Notes under the pieces: generated by a model
The model's database searches: none
The model's input: only the letters and a program-made list of their open reading frames with translations
Told to the model about the DNA's origin: nothing
Translations under genes and position numbers: made by a program
NCBI RefSeq assembly: GCF_018408575.1
Contig: NZ_AP023418.1
Span: forward strand, 2,384,415 to 2,448,414
DNA from: Vescimonas coprocola
Lineage (GTDB): Bacteria > Bacillota > Clostridia > Oscillospirales > Oscillospiraceae
Length of the DNA: 64,000 nt
Direction of reading: 5' to 3'
In this document: in pieces, positions 7,539 to 16,232 of the stretch
Position numbering within the stretch: the stretch's first letter is position 1
Layout of the letters: the number at the start of each line of letters is the position of its first letter

Positions 7539-9701
7539 TTACTTCTTTCCGGCGGCCTGACGCATGGAGAGGCTGATGCGGTGTTTCTTTTCATCCACCT
7601 CCAGCACCACTACCTTCACCACGTCGCCCACGGCCACGGCCTGAGAGGGGTGCTTGATGAAGCGGTCGCAGATCTGAGAGATATGCACCAGCCCGTCCTG
7701 ATGGACGCCGATGTCCACGAACACGCCGAAGTCCACCACATTGCGGACCGTCCCCGTCAGCTCCATGCCGGGCCTTAAATCCTTGATGTCCAGCACGTCG
7801 GTCCGCAGGATGGGGGCCGGCAGATCGTCCCGCACGTCCCGTCCGGGCTTCACCAGCTCCTGCACCACATCCTGTAAAGTGGGAACGCCCACGCCGATCT
7901 GCCGGGCGGTGTTTTCCTCCCCTATGGCCCGCACCTTCTGGGGCAGCTGACTCATGGCGGCGGCGCCCACGTCCGCCGCCGTATAGCCGCACAGGGTCAG
8001 CAGCTGCTCCGCCGCCGGATAGCTCTCCGGGTGGACGCCGGTGTGATCCAGCACATTGCGGCTCTCCGGCACCCGCAGGAAGCCGGCGCACTGCTGGAAG
8101 GCCTTGGGGCCTACCTTGGGTACCTTCAGCAGCTGCCGCCGGGTGGTGAAGGCTCCGTTCTCCTCCCGGTATTTGACGATGTTTTTGGCGGTGGTGCCAT
8201 TCAGGCCCGCCACCCGGCCCAGCAGGCTGGCGGAGGCGGTATTCACGTCCACGCCCACGGCGTTGACGCAATCCTCCACCACGCCGCCCAGCGTCTCATC
8301 CAGCCGCTTCTGGGGCATATCGTGCTGGTACTGCCCCACGCCAATGGCCTTGGGGTCGATCTTCACCAGCTCCGCCAGCGGGTCCTGCATCCGGCGGGCG
8401 ATGGACACGGCACTGCGGAGGTTTACGTCATACTCCGGGAACTCCTCCGCCGCCAGCTTGCTGGCGGAGTACACGGAGGCCCCGGCCTCGCTGACCATCA
8501 TATAGCTGACGCCGCCCCCTAAGGTATGGATCAGCTCCACCGCCATCTGCTCCGTCTCCCGGCTGGCGGTGCCGTTGCCGATGGCGATGTGCTCCACATG
8601 GTGCCGCTGGATCATGGCCCCCAGCCGGGCGATGGCCTCCTGCTTCTGCCGCTGGCCATAGGTGGGATACACCACCGTGGTATCCAGCACCTTGCCGGTG
8701 GCATCGATGACCGCCACCTTGCAGCCGTGGGCATAGCCGGGGTCCAGCCCCATGGTGACGTGGCCCTTCACCGGCGGCTGCATCAGCAGGGGCTTCAGGT
8801 TCAGGGCGAAGGTCTGGATGGCCCCCTCGCAGGCCCGCTCCGTCAGGTCGCTGCGGGCCTCCCGCTCCAGCGAGGGATAGATGAGCCGGTCATAGGCGTC
8901 CTCGCAGGCGCTCTTGATAAACTCCATGGCCGCAGAGCCGGGCCTGACCACCGCCCGGCGCAGGGCGGTGAGTCCTGTCTCCCGTTCCAGCAGCACGGTA
9001 ACGGAGAGGAAGCCCTCCTTCTCACCCCGGTTGATAGCTAATATCTGATGTCCCGCCAGCTTGGGGAGGGGCTGCTCAAAGTCGTAGTACAGCCGGTAGA
9101 CGGAGTCCTCCTCCCCGGTGGCCAGACTCCGCAGCCGCCCCTGACGGCGCAGCAGCTCCCGCAGGGTCTTGCGGATGGCGGCGTCATCCGACAGAAGCTC
9201 CGCCACGATGTCGTTGGCTCCCTGCAGGGCGTCGGCGGCCGTCTCCACCCCCTTCTCCGGGTCGATGAAGCCCTGCGCCGCCTGCATGGGGTCGGGGCAG
9301 TCCCGCCGCTGGGCCAGCAGCAGCTCCGCCAGCGGCGCCAGCCCTTTTTCACGGGCCACGGTGGCACGGGTGCGGCGCTTTTGCTTATAGGGGCGGTACA
9401 GATCCTCCACCTCCGCCAGCGTCCGGGCGTGGTCAATGGCCTCCGCCAGCTCCGGCGTCAGCTTCTCCTGTCCCTCGATGGCGGACTTTACCTCCTGCCG
9501 CCGCTGTTCCAGATTCCGAAGATAGTTCAGCCGGTCCTCCAGCTTTCGCAGGGCGGTGTCGTCCATGCTGCCGTGAAGCTCCTTCCGGTAGCGGGCGATG
9601 AAGGGAATGGTGTTGCCCTGATCCAGCAGGTCGATGACGTTCTGCACATGGACAGGAGAGGCTCCCAGCTCCTGAGCCAGAAGTTCTGCAATGGTCTGCA
9701 T
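7539..9701 (-). CDS. tex: RNA-binding transcriptional accessory protein Tex
   Basis: A 720-residue Tex protein, a conserved nucleic-acid-binding factor linked to transcription. The N-terminal helical region starts MQTIAELLAQELG, with the RYRKELHGSMDDT motif near residue 38. A YqgF-like RNase H-fold domain begins near residue 315 (MGLDPGYAHGCKVAVID). Tandem helix-hairpin-helix motifs follow (NTASASLLGRVAGLN; LLKVPKVGPKAFQQCAGFLR). A C-terminal S1 domain runs from about 650 (GMELTGTVRNVVDFGVFVDIG). AAAGGAG lies upstream of the ATG. Its stop codon abuts the 20 bp minisatellite. Confidence 0.97.
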   Translation of the reverse strand: MQTIAELLAQELGASPVHVQNVIDLLDQGNTIPFIARYRKELHGSMDDTALRKLEDRLNYLRNLEQRRQEVKSAIEGQEKLTPELAEAIDHARTLAEVEDLYRPYKQKRRTRATVAREKGLAPLAELLLAQRRDCPDPMQAAQGFIDPEKGVETAADALQGANDIVAELLSDDAAIRKTLRELLRRQGRLRSLATGEEDSVYRLYYDFEQPLPKLAGHQILAINRGEKEGFLSVTVLLERETGLTALRRAVVRPGSAAMEFIKSACEDAYDRLIYPSLEREARSDLTERACEGAIQTFALNLKPLLMQPPVKGHVTMGLDPGYAHGCKVAVIDATGKVLDTTVVYPTYGQRQKQEAIARLGAMIQRHHVEHIAIGNGTASRETEQMAVELIHTLGGGVSYMMVSEAGASVYSASKLAAEEFPEYDVNLRSAVSIARRMQDPLAELVKIDPKAIGVGQYQHDMPQKRLDETLGGVVEDCVNAVGVDVNTASASLLGRVAGLNGTTAKNIVKYREENGAFTTRRQLLKVPKVGPKAFQQCAGFLRVPESRNVLDHTGVHPESYPAAEQLLTLCGYTAADVGAAAMSQLPQKVRAIGEENTARQIGVGVPTLQDVVQELVKPGRDVRDDLPAPILRTDVLDIKDLRPGMELTGTVRNVVDFGVFVDIGVHQDGLVHISQICDRFIKHPSQAVAVGDVVKVVVLEVDEKKHRISLSMRQAAGKK

Positions 9702-9720
9702 ATATGCTCCTTTCGTAGGC

Positions 9721-9748
9721 GAAAACCGGGACGGAGGGCCGTCCCGGT
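9721..9748 (-). terminator. Terminator between the DUF1846 gene and tex
   Basis: A ten-pair stem (9725-9734 with 9739-9748) is followed on the minus strand by TTTTC. It lies only about 20 bases before the tex start, so tex either depends on read-through or has a promoter inside the upstream gene. Confidence 0.7.
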
Positions 9749-9760
9749 CAGATGATTCGA

Positions 9761-11245
9761 TTACTTGTGATACAGCTTCTTGATCTCGTACTTAGGCTCA
9801 CAGCTGACGTGGATGCCCAGCCGGTTATACAGCTTCGTGTCCTCCTCCGACAGGATGATGGAGAAGTGGGCATCGCAGCCCCGCAGCTCGTCCAGCTTCT
9901 TCAGCACCAGCTCCGCCAGAGGGTTGGTGACGGCGGAGATGGACAGGGCGATGAGCACCTCGTCGGAGTGCAGCCGGGGGTTGTGGTGGCCCAGATGGGA
10001 GATCTTCATGTCGCTGATGGGGGCGATGATGGAGGCCGGCAGCAGGTCCAGATCCTTGTCGATGCCGGCAAGGGCCTTAATGGCGTTCATCAGAAGCGCC
10101 GCCGACGGCCCCAGCAGGGAGCTGTTTTTGCCGGTGACGATGCGACCGTCCGGCAGCACCATGGCCCCGGCGGGCATCCCCGTGGACTCCGCCACCTGCA
10201 AAGACGCCGCCACCGCCGGGCAGATGTCCGGCGTCACGTCCGCCTGCTGCATGACGATCTCCAGCTTCCGCACCACGCTGTCATCGGCCTTGCCCCGGAC
10301 CCGGTCCACCATGCCGGCATAGTACCGGCGCAGGATCTCCATGCGGCTGGCCTCTCGGCACGCCTCGTCGTCTACGATGGCGAAGCCCGCCATGTTCACC
10401 CCCATGTCCGTGGGGGAGCGGTAGGGGGAGGAGCCCTGGATGCGCTGGAACATGGCGTTGAGCACCGGGAAGATCTCCACATCCCGGTTGTAGTTCACCG
10501 TGGTCTTGCCATAGGCCTCCAAATGGAAGGGGTCGATCATATTCACGTCGTTGAGGTCTGCCGTGGCGGCCTCGTAGGCCAGATTCACCGGGTGCTTCAG
10601 CGGCAGGTTCCAGATGGGGAAGGTCTCGTACTTGGCATAGCCCGCCCGGATGCCCCGCTTATGGTCGTGGTACAGCTGGCTCAGGCAGGTGGCCATCTTG
10701 CCGCTGCCGGGGCCGGGGGCCGTCACCACCACGATGGAGCGGCTGGTCTCGATGTAGTCGTTTTTACCCAAGCCCTCGTCGGAGACGATGTGGGCCACGT
10801 CCGAGGGATACCCGGCGATGGGATAGTGGCGGCAGCTGCGGACCCCCAGTGCCGTCAGCCGGTGGATGAAGGCATCCGCCGCAGGCTGGCCGGCGTACTG
10901 GGTGATGACCACGGAGCCCACATAGAACCCCAGCCCCCGGAACACGTCGATGAGCCGCAGCACGTCCTGATCGTAGCCGATGCCCAGATCACCACGGGTC
11001 TTGTTCTTTTCGATGTCTCCGGCACAGATGGCGATGACGATCTCCACGTCGTCCCGGATGGTCTCCAGCATCCGGATCTTACTGTCCGGCTGGAAGCCCG
11101 GCAGCACACGGGAGGCGTGGTAGTCATCAAAGAGCTTGCCGCCGAACTCCAGATACAGCTTGCCGCCGAACTGGCTCATGCGCTGGCGGATGTGCTCGGC
11201 CTGCAGGGCCAGATACTTTTCGTTGTCAAATCCGATCTTCACCAT
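9761..11245 (-). CDS. DUF1846 domain-containing protein
   Basis: A 494-residue protein matching the DUF1846 family of Firmicutes and Actinobacteria, a conserved cytosolic family without an agreed function. It opens MVKIGFDNEKYLALQAEHI, and near residue 180 carries APGPGSGKMATCLSQLYHDH, which looks like a P-loop. The start at 11245 is chosen over an ATG 30 bases upstream because AAGGGGGA lies 6-7 bases before it and the conserved sequence starts there. Nothing in the neighbourhood reveals its role; a nucleotide-binding function is an inference from the glycine-rich loop. Confidence 0.85.
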   Translation of the reverse strand: MVKIGFDNEKYLALQAEHIRQRMSQFGGKLYLEFGGKLFDDYHASRVLPGFQPDSKIRMLETIRDDVEIVIAICAGDIEKNKTRGDLGIGYDQDVLRLIDVFRGLGFYVGSVVITQYAGQPAADAFIHRLTALGVRSCRHYPIAGYPSDVAHIVSDEGLGKNDYIETSRSIVVVTAPGPGSGKMATCLSQLYHDHKRGIRAGYAKYETFPIWNLPLKHPVNLAYEAATADLNDVNMIDPFHLEAYGKTTVNYNRDVEIFPVLNAMFQRIQGSSPYRSPTDMGVNMAGFAIVDDEACREASRMEILRRYYAGMVDRVRGKADDSVVRKLEIVMQQADVTPDICPAVAASLQVAESTGMPAGAMVLPDGRIVTGKNSSLLGPSAALLMNAIKALAGIDKDLDLLPASIIAPISDMKISHLGHHNPRLHSDEVLIALSISAVTNPLAELVLKKLDELRGCDAHFSIILSEEDTKLYNRLGIHVSCEPKYEIKKLYHK

Positions 11246-11273
11246 AATATCCCCCTTTTTACATAACCATATC

Positions 11274-11302
11274 ATTATACACCGCTGCGCCCTCCGGGAA
11301 AA
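11274..11302 (-). promoter_or_regulatory. Candidate promoter of the DUF1846 gene
   Basis: On the minus strand a perfect TATAAT (11279-11274) lies about 30 bases before the start codon. The -35 at 17 bp spacing is the poor match TTTTCC (11302-11297). Confidence 0.45.
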
Positions 11303-11371
11303 GCCTTTTCGGAGATTTCCCTTTTAGGATTTCTTCCGATTTTTGCGGTGGAATTTTGGTAAAACCCGCCG

Positions 11372-11400
11372 TTGCTTTTTTCCCGGCGGCGGGGTATACT
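11372..11400 (+). promoter_or_regulatory. Promoter of the small 65-residue gene
   Basis: TTGCTT (11372-11377) and TATACT (11395-11400) are separated by 17 bp, about 35 bases before the start codon. Confidence 0.6.
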
Positions 11401-11433
11401 AAACGATACACCCCATGAAGGAGGAACCCCACC

Positions 11434-11631
11434 ATGCGTTTTCAGGTGATGTGGAAAAAGACCCACCTGCCGCCGGAGGCCTACCGGCCGTTCTTCGAGA
11501 CGGACAGCATCGACGAGGCCAAGGACTTCGCCATGCGGCTGGCCTTCGACGAGACCAATCACGTCTACGTGCAGGATACCCGGCGGGATGAGATCGTCCG
11601 GGATTTCGACGCCCCGGTGTACCGGGACTGA
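11434..11631 (+). CDS. Small conserved-looking hypothetical protein (65 aa)
   Basis: A short acidic/aromatic protein, MRFQVMWKKTHLPPEAY at its start, with no membrane segment or recognised domain. It is supported as a real gene by AAGGAGG eight bases upstream, its own promoter, and a strong terminator right after it, making it a single-gene transcript. Composition fits a soluble small protein. I do not recognise the family. Confidence 0.7.
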   Translation: MRFQVMWKKTHLPPEAYRPFFETDSIDEAKDFAMRLAFDETNHVYVQDTRRDEIVRDFDAPVYRD

Positions 11632-11655
11632 CCGCAGCCCCCTATCCGTCCGTTT

Positions 11656-11686
11656 GCCCCGTTCTCTCCGTGAGAACGGGGCTTTT
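11656..11686 (+). terminator. Terminator after the 65-residue gene
   Basis: GCCCCGTTCTC pairs with GAGAACGGGGC around a five-base loop, followed by TTTT. Confidence 0.9.
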
Positions 11687-11705
11687 CATCTGTGTTTAAG
11701 TTTGG

Positions 11706-11711
11706 TATAAT
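11706..11711 (+). promoter_or_regulatory. -10 element before the DUF4340 lipoprotein gene
   Basis: A perfect TATAAT lies 45 bases before the start codon and just after the upstream terminator. No good -35 is seen (TTTTCA is the closest). Confidence 0.45.
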
Positions 11712-11755
11712 AGAATAATTACAGGGACTTCTAAAAACACAAAAGGAGACTTTTT

Positions 11756-12688
11756 ATGATGGATATACGGAGAGCAGCTGCACTGCTGCTGGCGCTGGTA
11801 ATGATCGCTGCGCTGACGGTGGGCTGCGGCAAAAAGCAGAGTGACACCCCCACGGATACACCCGCTGCCGGTGCGGACGGCCGGACTCCCGCCCAGCAGC
11901 CGGCGAAGCTGGTGTGCTACAACGGGTCGGTGACGCTGCGGTTCGTGCGGGAGGAGGATACGTGGTACTGGGGTGACGACCGGGATTTCCCGCTGGAGCA
12001 GTCCATTGTGACGGAGCTGCTGGCCACGGTGCAGGGCTACGCCGCCCTGTCGCCGCTCCCCCATACCGATGATCTGTCCCAGTTCGGGCTTTCGGACACC
12101 AAGCGCTACATCAGTTTGACGGACACCGAGGGCAATACCCGCACCTACTGGCTGGGGACGCAGACCGACGAGGGACAGTACATCCAGCCGGAGGGCGAGA
12201 CGGATGCCGTGTATCTCTCCCCCGCCGGAGTGGATGGGACGCTGAACATGGGCATTTATGACATGGCCCGGCTGCCCAAGCTGCCTCAGCTGACGGCGGA
12301 CAATGTCAGCGCCCTGACTGTCACCGCCGCAGACGGCAAGAGCCTGAGCCTGACGGCGTCGGAGGGCGTATGGCTGCGGAGCGGGCAGGACGTGACCCAA
12401 TGGAGCGGAACGCTGACGGAGGCACTGGGACAGCTGACGCTGCTGCGGTGCATCGACTATCGGCCCAGCACCGGAGTGGCGGAGCTGTGCGGACTGACGG
12501 AGCCGGCGGTGACGCTGACGGTCACTTACCGGGCTATTGCCGGAGAGACGGAGCTGACGCTGCGGGTGGGCGCCCAGTGGGACGGAGGGTATTATGCCAC
12601 GGTGAATGATGACGACACCATTTATCTGCTGCCTGCGGCCCCGGCGGAGGCGCTGGCGGCACTGGCGGCCAACGGTTTGAACGGATAA
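11756..12688 (+). CDS. DUF4340 domain-containing lipoprotein
   Basis: A 310-residue secreted lipoprotein. A hydrophobic signal peptide ends in the lipobox LTVGC (Cys about residue 24), so the mature protein is anchored outside the membrane. The body resembles DUF4340, found in Firmicutes lipoproteins and next to gliding/ABC genes in other phyla: repeated segments such as FVREEDTWYWGDDRDFPLEQ and YWLGTQTDEGQYI. Two ATG codons are adjacent at 11756 and 11759; either suits the AAAGGAG site. A two-component system follows 73 bases downstream and may be linked to it. Confidence 0.75.
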   Translation: MMDIRRAAALLLALVMIAALTVGCGKKQSDTPTDTPAAGADGRTPAQQPAKLVCYNGSVTLRFVREEDTWYWGDDRDFPLEQSIVTELLATVQGYAALSPLPHTDDLSQFGLSDTKRYISLTDTEGNTRTYWLGTQTDEGQYIQPEGETDAVYLSPAGVDGTLNMGIYDMARLPKLPQLTADNVSALTVTAADGKSLSLTASEGVWLRSGQDVTQWSGTLTEALGQLTLLRCIDYRPSTGVAELCGLTEPAVTLTVTYRAIAGETELTLRVGAQWDGGYYATVNDDDTIYLLPAAPAEALAALAANGLNG

Positions 12689-12697
12689 GCTTATTTC

Positions 12698-12722
12698 AGC
12701 CCCTCCCGCCGGGAGGGGCTGC
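12698..12722 (+). terminator. GC-rich hairpin between the lipoprotein gene and the response regulator
   Basis: CAGCCCCTCCC pairs with GGGAGGGGCTG. No T-run follows, so it is probably a weak terminator or a processing/stability element that lowers read-through into the regulator genes. Confidence 0.5.
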
Positions 12723-12761
12723 CTGACAGGAGAAACGGACGCAAGGAAAGGAAGTGATCCC

Positions 12762-13442
12762 ATGCGGATACTGGTGGTGGAGGACGAGGCCCGGCTGGCC
12801 CAGACGCTGGCGGAGCTGCTGCACCGGCAGGGCTATACGGCGGACATCAGCGGCGACGGCCTGTCGGGGCTGGACAACGCCGCCTCGGATATTTACGATC
12901 TGGTGGTGCTGGACGCCATGCTGCCGGGGATGGACGGCTTCACCCTGCTGCAAAGGCTGCGGCAGGAGGGACATACCGTGCCGGTGCTGATGCTCACCGC
13001 CCGCAGCGGCGTGGAGGACAGGGTACGGGGACTGGACAGCGGGGCGGATTACTATCTCACCAAGCCCTTTGAGCCGCAGGAACTGCTGGCCTGCGTGCGG
13101 CTGCTGCTGCGGCGCACCGACGGTCAGCCCCGGCAGGAGGACGCCGTTAGCTGCGGCGATCTGCGGCTGGAGCCGGGGACCTTTCTGCTGCGCTGCGGCC
13201 AGCGGGAGGTGCGGCTGAGCCGGAGGGAGTACGACCTGATGGAGCTGCTGATCCGCAGCTATCCCCAGATCGTTACCAAGGAACAGCTGATCCTGAAGGT
13301 GTGGGGCTATGATTCCGATGCCGAGGACAACAACGTGGAGGTCTACATCTCCTTTCTGCGGCGGAAGCTGGAGCATTTGCATTCCGCCGTGAAGATCCGC
13401 ACCCACCGGCTGGTGGGCTACTGCCTGGAGGTGGGGGCATGA
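12762..13442 (+). CDS. OmpR/PhoB-family response regulator
   Basis: A 226-residue two-component regulator. The receiver domain (about 1-120) has the acidic pocket VVEDE, the phospho-acceptor aspartate in VVLDAMLPGMDG, the conserved threonine in MLTAR, and lysine in LTKPFEPQEL. The winged-helix DNA-binding domain (about 130-225) contains the RREYDLMELL and VYISFLRRKL motifs. It overlaps the next gene by four bases (ATGA), so kinase and regulator are translationally coupled. Target genes are unknown; the DUF4340 lipoprotein just upstream is a candidate. Confidence 0.95.
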   Translation: MRILVVEDEARLAQTLAELLHRQGYTADISGDGLSGLDNAASDIYDLVVLDAMLPGMDGFTLLQRLRQEGHTVPVLMLTARSGVEDRVRGLDSGADYYLTKPFEPQELLACVRLLLRRTDGQPRQEDAVSCGDLRLEPGTFLLRCGQREVRLSRREYDLMELLIRSYPQIVTKEQLILKVWGYDSDAEDNNVEVYISFLRRKLEHLHSAVKIRTHRLVGYCLEVGA

Positions 13443-14638
13443 GCGGCATGATCCGCAGGCTCCGGTGGAAGATCGTGGGCATCAGTATGCTGTTTGTGAC
13501 GCTGGTGCTGGCGGCGGTATTCACCGGAGTGATGCTCACGGCCCGCAGCAGTCTGGAGCAGAGCAGCACCCGGCAGCTGGAGGAGGCCCTGCGGGGCGAG
13601 GGCTACGACGGCCAGAACGGCCAACCCTGCTTCGTGACGGAGGTCTATCCCAGCGGTACGGTGCGGGTCATGGGCAGCAGCTACTATCAGATCAGTGAGG
13701 AGGACCTGCTGGCGCTGGTACAGGAATGCCTGTCCCAGCAGGAGGAGAGCGGCCTGCTGACGGACTATCATCTGCGCTATCTGCGCTATGACGGCGCTCT
13801 TTCCATCCGCATCGCCTTCACCGACAGTACACTGGAGCAGTCGGCGCTGCGGGCCATGGCGGGGAATCTGCTGCTGATCGCACTGGCGGCGCTGGTGGTG
13901 CTGCTGGGGTGCAGCTATCTGCTCTCCGGTGTGGCTGCCCGGCCGGTGGAGCGGGCGTGGCAGGAGCAGCAGCGCTTCCTGTCCGACGCCAGCCATGAGC
14001 TGAAAACGCCCCTGACGGTGATCCTGTCCTCCGCCGACCTGCTGGCGGAGTCCGCCCCGGCGGAGGAGCAGACGTATGTGGAGAACATCCGGGCGGAGTC
14101 CCGGCGGATGAAGAAGCTGGTGGAGGAGATGCTGACCCTGTTCCGGGCGGAGAGTGTCCGGCGGGAGACGGCCTTCTCCGAGGTGGATCTGTCGGACGTG
14201 GTGACGGACGCCGCCCTGCGATTCGAGCCGGTGGTGTTTGAATCCGGACGGCGGCTGCTGTATACCATCGACGAGGGGCTGCAGGTCTCCGGCGACCGGG
14301 ACGCTTTGGAGCGTCTGACGGGTATCCTGCTGGATAACGCCGTGAAATATGCCCCCCAAGGCACGGATATCCGCCTGACCCTGACCCATCAGGACCGCAC
14401 CGCCTGTCTGGCGGTGGAAAACGGCGGCGATCCCATCCCGCCGGAGGTGGCGGCCCACCTGTTCGACCGGTTCTACCGGGCCGACAGCAGCCGTACCGGC
14501 ACGGGCTTCGGACTGGGGCTGGCCATTGCACGGGCCATCGTCCAGAACCACAGGGGAAACATCATCTGCCGCAGTCAGGAGGGCGTGAACCGCTTCTCCG
14601 TGACGCTGCCTGTTTTACGCCAGAAGGAGGCGCAGTGA
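13439..14638 (+). CDS. Sensor histidine kinase
   Basis: A 399-residue membrane kinase partnering the upstream response regulator. Membrane segments lie at about 10-32 and 140-163, enclosing an extracellular sensing region of roughly 105 residues. The H box is SHELKTPLT (phospho-accepting His near residue 185), the N box LDNAVKYAP, and the G boxes FDRFYRADSS and GFGLGLAIARAI. A recognisable HAMP domain between the second helix and the H box is short or absent. The signal is not identifiable from sequence. Confidence 0.95.
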   Translation: MSGMIRRLRWKIVGISMLFVTLVLAAVFTGVMLTARSSLEQSSTRQLEEALRGEGYDGQNGQPCFVTEVYPSGTVRVMGSSYYQISEEDLLALVQECLSQQEESGLLTDYHLRYLRYDGALSIRIAFTDSTLEQSALRAMAGNLLLIALAALVVLLGCSYLLSGVAARPVERAWQEQQRFLSDASHELKTPLTVILSSADLLAESAPAEEQTYVENIRAESRRMKKLVEEMLTLFRAESVRRETAFSEVDLSDVVTDAALRFEPVVFESGRRLLYTIDEGLQVSGDRDALERLTGILLDNAVKYAPQGTDIRLTLTHQDRTACLAVENGGDPIPPEVAAHLFDRFYRADSSRTGTGFGLGLAIARAIVQNHRGNIICRSQEGVNRFSVTLPVLRQKEAQ

Positions 14639-14640
14639 CC

Positions 14641-16227
14641 ATGCTGGACCTGCTGATCCGGGGCGGCACCGTCATAGACGGCACCGGAGCCCCCGGTTTT
14701 TCCGCCGACGTGGCGGTGGAGGGCGGCGTCATCGCCGCTGTGGAGCCGCTGCCGCCGGATACCCCGGCCCGACGGGTGATGGATGCCGCCGGGAAGCTGG
14801 TGACACCGGGCTTCATCGATATCCATCGCCATGCCGATGCGGCGGCCTTCCGTCCCGGCTTCGGAGAGCTGGAGCTGCGGCAGGGGCTGACCACCATTGT
14901 AAACGGAAACTGCGGTCTGTCCGCCGCCCCCTTCGGCCCGGCGCACCGGGAGGAAATATTGGCCTATCTGGCCCCCATCACCGGGGAGGCCCCGCCGGAG
15001 CTGGAGACGGAGACGCTGGCGGGGTATTTTGCCTCCCAGCCACCGGCCCCTATCCACACGGGGATGCTGGTGGGGGCCGGCGTTCTGCGGGCGGATGCGG
15101 CGGGCTACGCCCTCCAGCGATTGGAAAAGCGCCATTACGACGCCATCCACCGCAGCATGGAGCGGGCGCTTTCGGACGGCGCCGTGGGCGTGTCGCTGGG
15201 GCTGGGCTATGCCCCGGAGTGCTTCTATACCACCCGGGAGCTGATCGAGGCCCTGCGGCCCCTCAGCGGCGGCGACGTGCCGGTGACAGTGCATATGCGG
15301 CAGGAGGGGGCCGGGGTGGTGGATTCCGTCCGGGAGATGCTGACGGTGGCCCGTACCCTGCGTATCCCCCTGCAGATCTCCCACCTGAAGGCCATGGGCC
15401 GGGACAGCTGGGGAAAGAAGATCCCGCAGGTGCTGGAGCTTCTGGAGGAGGCCCGGCAGGAGGGGCTGGACGTGGGGTGCGACGTGTACCCCTATACCGC
15501 CGGCTCCACCCAGCTGCTGCACATCCTGCCGCCGGAGTTTCTGGCGGGAGGCATGGAGGCGGTGGTGCGCCGCCTGTCGGACCCGGCGGCCCGCCGGGAG
15601 CTGGCGGAGCGCATCCAGAGCGGGGCGGGCTTCGACGACATTGCCAGACTGGCGGGCTGGGACGGCATCTATCTGACCAGCCTCCACTGCCCGGAGGATC
15701 ACCCCTATCTGGGGAAGAGTCTGGCGGAGATCGCCGCCATGACGGGACAGGATCCCCTGACCTGCTGCTGCGACCTGCTGGTGCGGGAGCAGGGGGAGAT
15801 CACCATGATCGACTTCATGGCCTCGGAGGAGGACATCACCGCCATTCTGCAAAGCCCCCTGTCCCATCTGATCTCCGATGCCACCTATCCCACGGAGGGG
15901 ATGCCTCACCCACGGGTGTACGGTACCTTCCCCCGGCTTTTGCAGCACTTTGTCCGGGAAAAGGGTGCGCTGACGTGGGAGCAGGCCATCCACAAGATGA
16001 CGGGCCGTCCCGCCCAGCGGCTGCGGCTGGCCGGAAAGGGTGTGCTGGCGGCGGGGATGGACGCCGATCTCTGCGTATTTGACCCGGAGGAGTTCCGGGA
16101 AACAGGAACGTATCAGGAGCCCTGCCGCATGGCGGCGGGGATGGACACCGTCTTGGCGGCGGGCGTGCCGGTGCTGGAGCAGGGTGTGCTCACCGGCGCC
16201 CGTCCGGGACGCATCATCAGGAGGTAA
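14641..16227 (+). CDS. D-aminoacylase / N-acyl-D-amino-acid amidohydrolase family protein
   Basis: A 528-residue zinc amidohydrolase of the D-aminoacylase family, which releases D-amino acids from N-acyl-D-amino acids. The N-terminal beta domain leads to the first metal motif in TPGFIDIHRHAD. Further barrel motifs are NGNCGLSAAPFG, VHMRQEG, LQISHLKAMG and the late segment SDATYPTEGMPHPR. The ATG at 14641 is preferred (AGAAGGAGG ten bases away); a GTG at 14635 overlaps the kinase stop and is also possible. Close spacing suggests it is transcribed with the two-component genes. Confidence 0.85.
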   Translation: MLDLLIRGGTVIDGTGAPGFSADVAVEGGVIAAVEPLPPDTPARRVMDAAGKLVTPGFIDIHRHADAAAFRPGFGELELRQGLTTIVNGNCGLSAAPFGPAHREEILAYLAPITGEAPPELETETLAGYFASQPPAPIHTGMLVGAGVLRADAAGYALQRLEKRHYDAIHRSMERALSDGAVGVSLGLGYAPECFYTTRELIEALRPLSGGDVPVTVHMRQEGAGVVDSVREMLTVARTLRIPLQISHLKAMGRDSWGKKIPQVLELLEEARQEGLDVGCDVYPYTAGSTQLLHILPPEFLAGGMEAVVRRLSDPAARRELAERIQSGAGFDDIARLAGWDGIYLTSLHCPEDHPYLGKSLAEIAAMTGQDPLTCCCDLLVREQGEITMIDFMASEEDITAILQSPLSHLISDATYPTEGMPHPRVYGTFPRLLQHFVREKGALTWEQAIHKMTGRPAQRLRLAGKGVLAAGMDADLCVFDPEEFRETGTYQEPCRMAAGMDTVLAAGVPVLEQGVLTGARPGRIIRR

Positions 16228-16232
16228 GAGCT

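Noticed and set aside
6892-7560. Three long plus-strand open frames across the 20 bp repeats
   Set aside because: They are open because a GC-rich 20 bp repeat shifts frame each unit and lacks stop codons; the predicted peptides are the same in all frames and no ribosome binding site exists.
12696-13406. Long minus-strand open frames opposite the two-component genes
   Set aside because: High GC third positions of the real genes create shadow frames; the plus-strand proteins carry full domain motifs.
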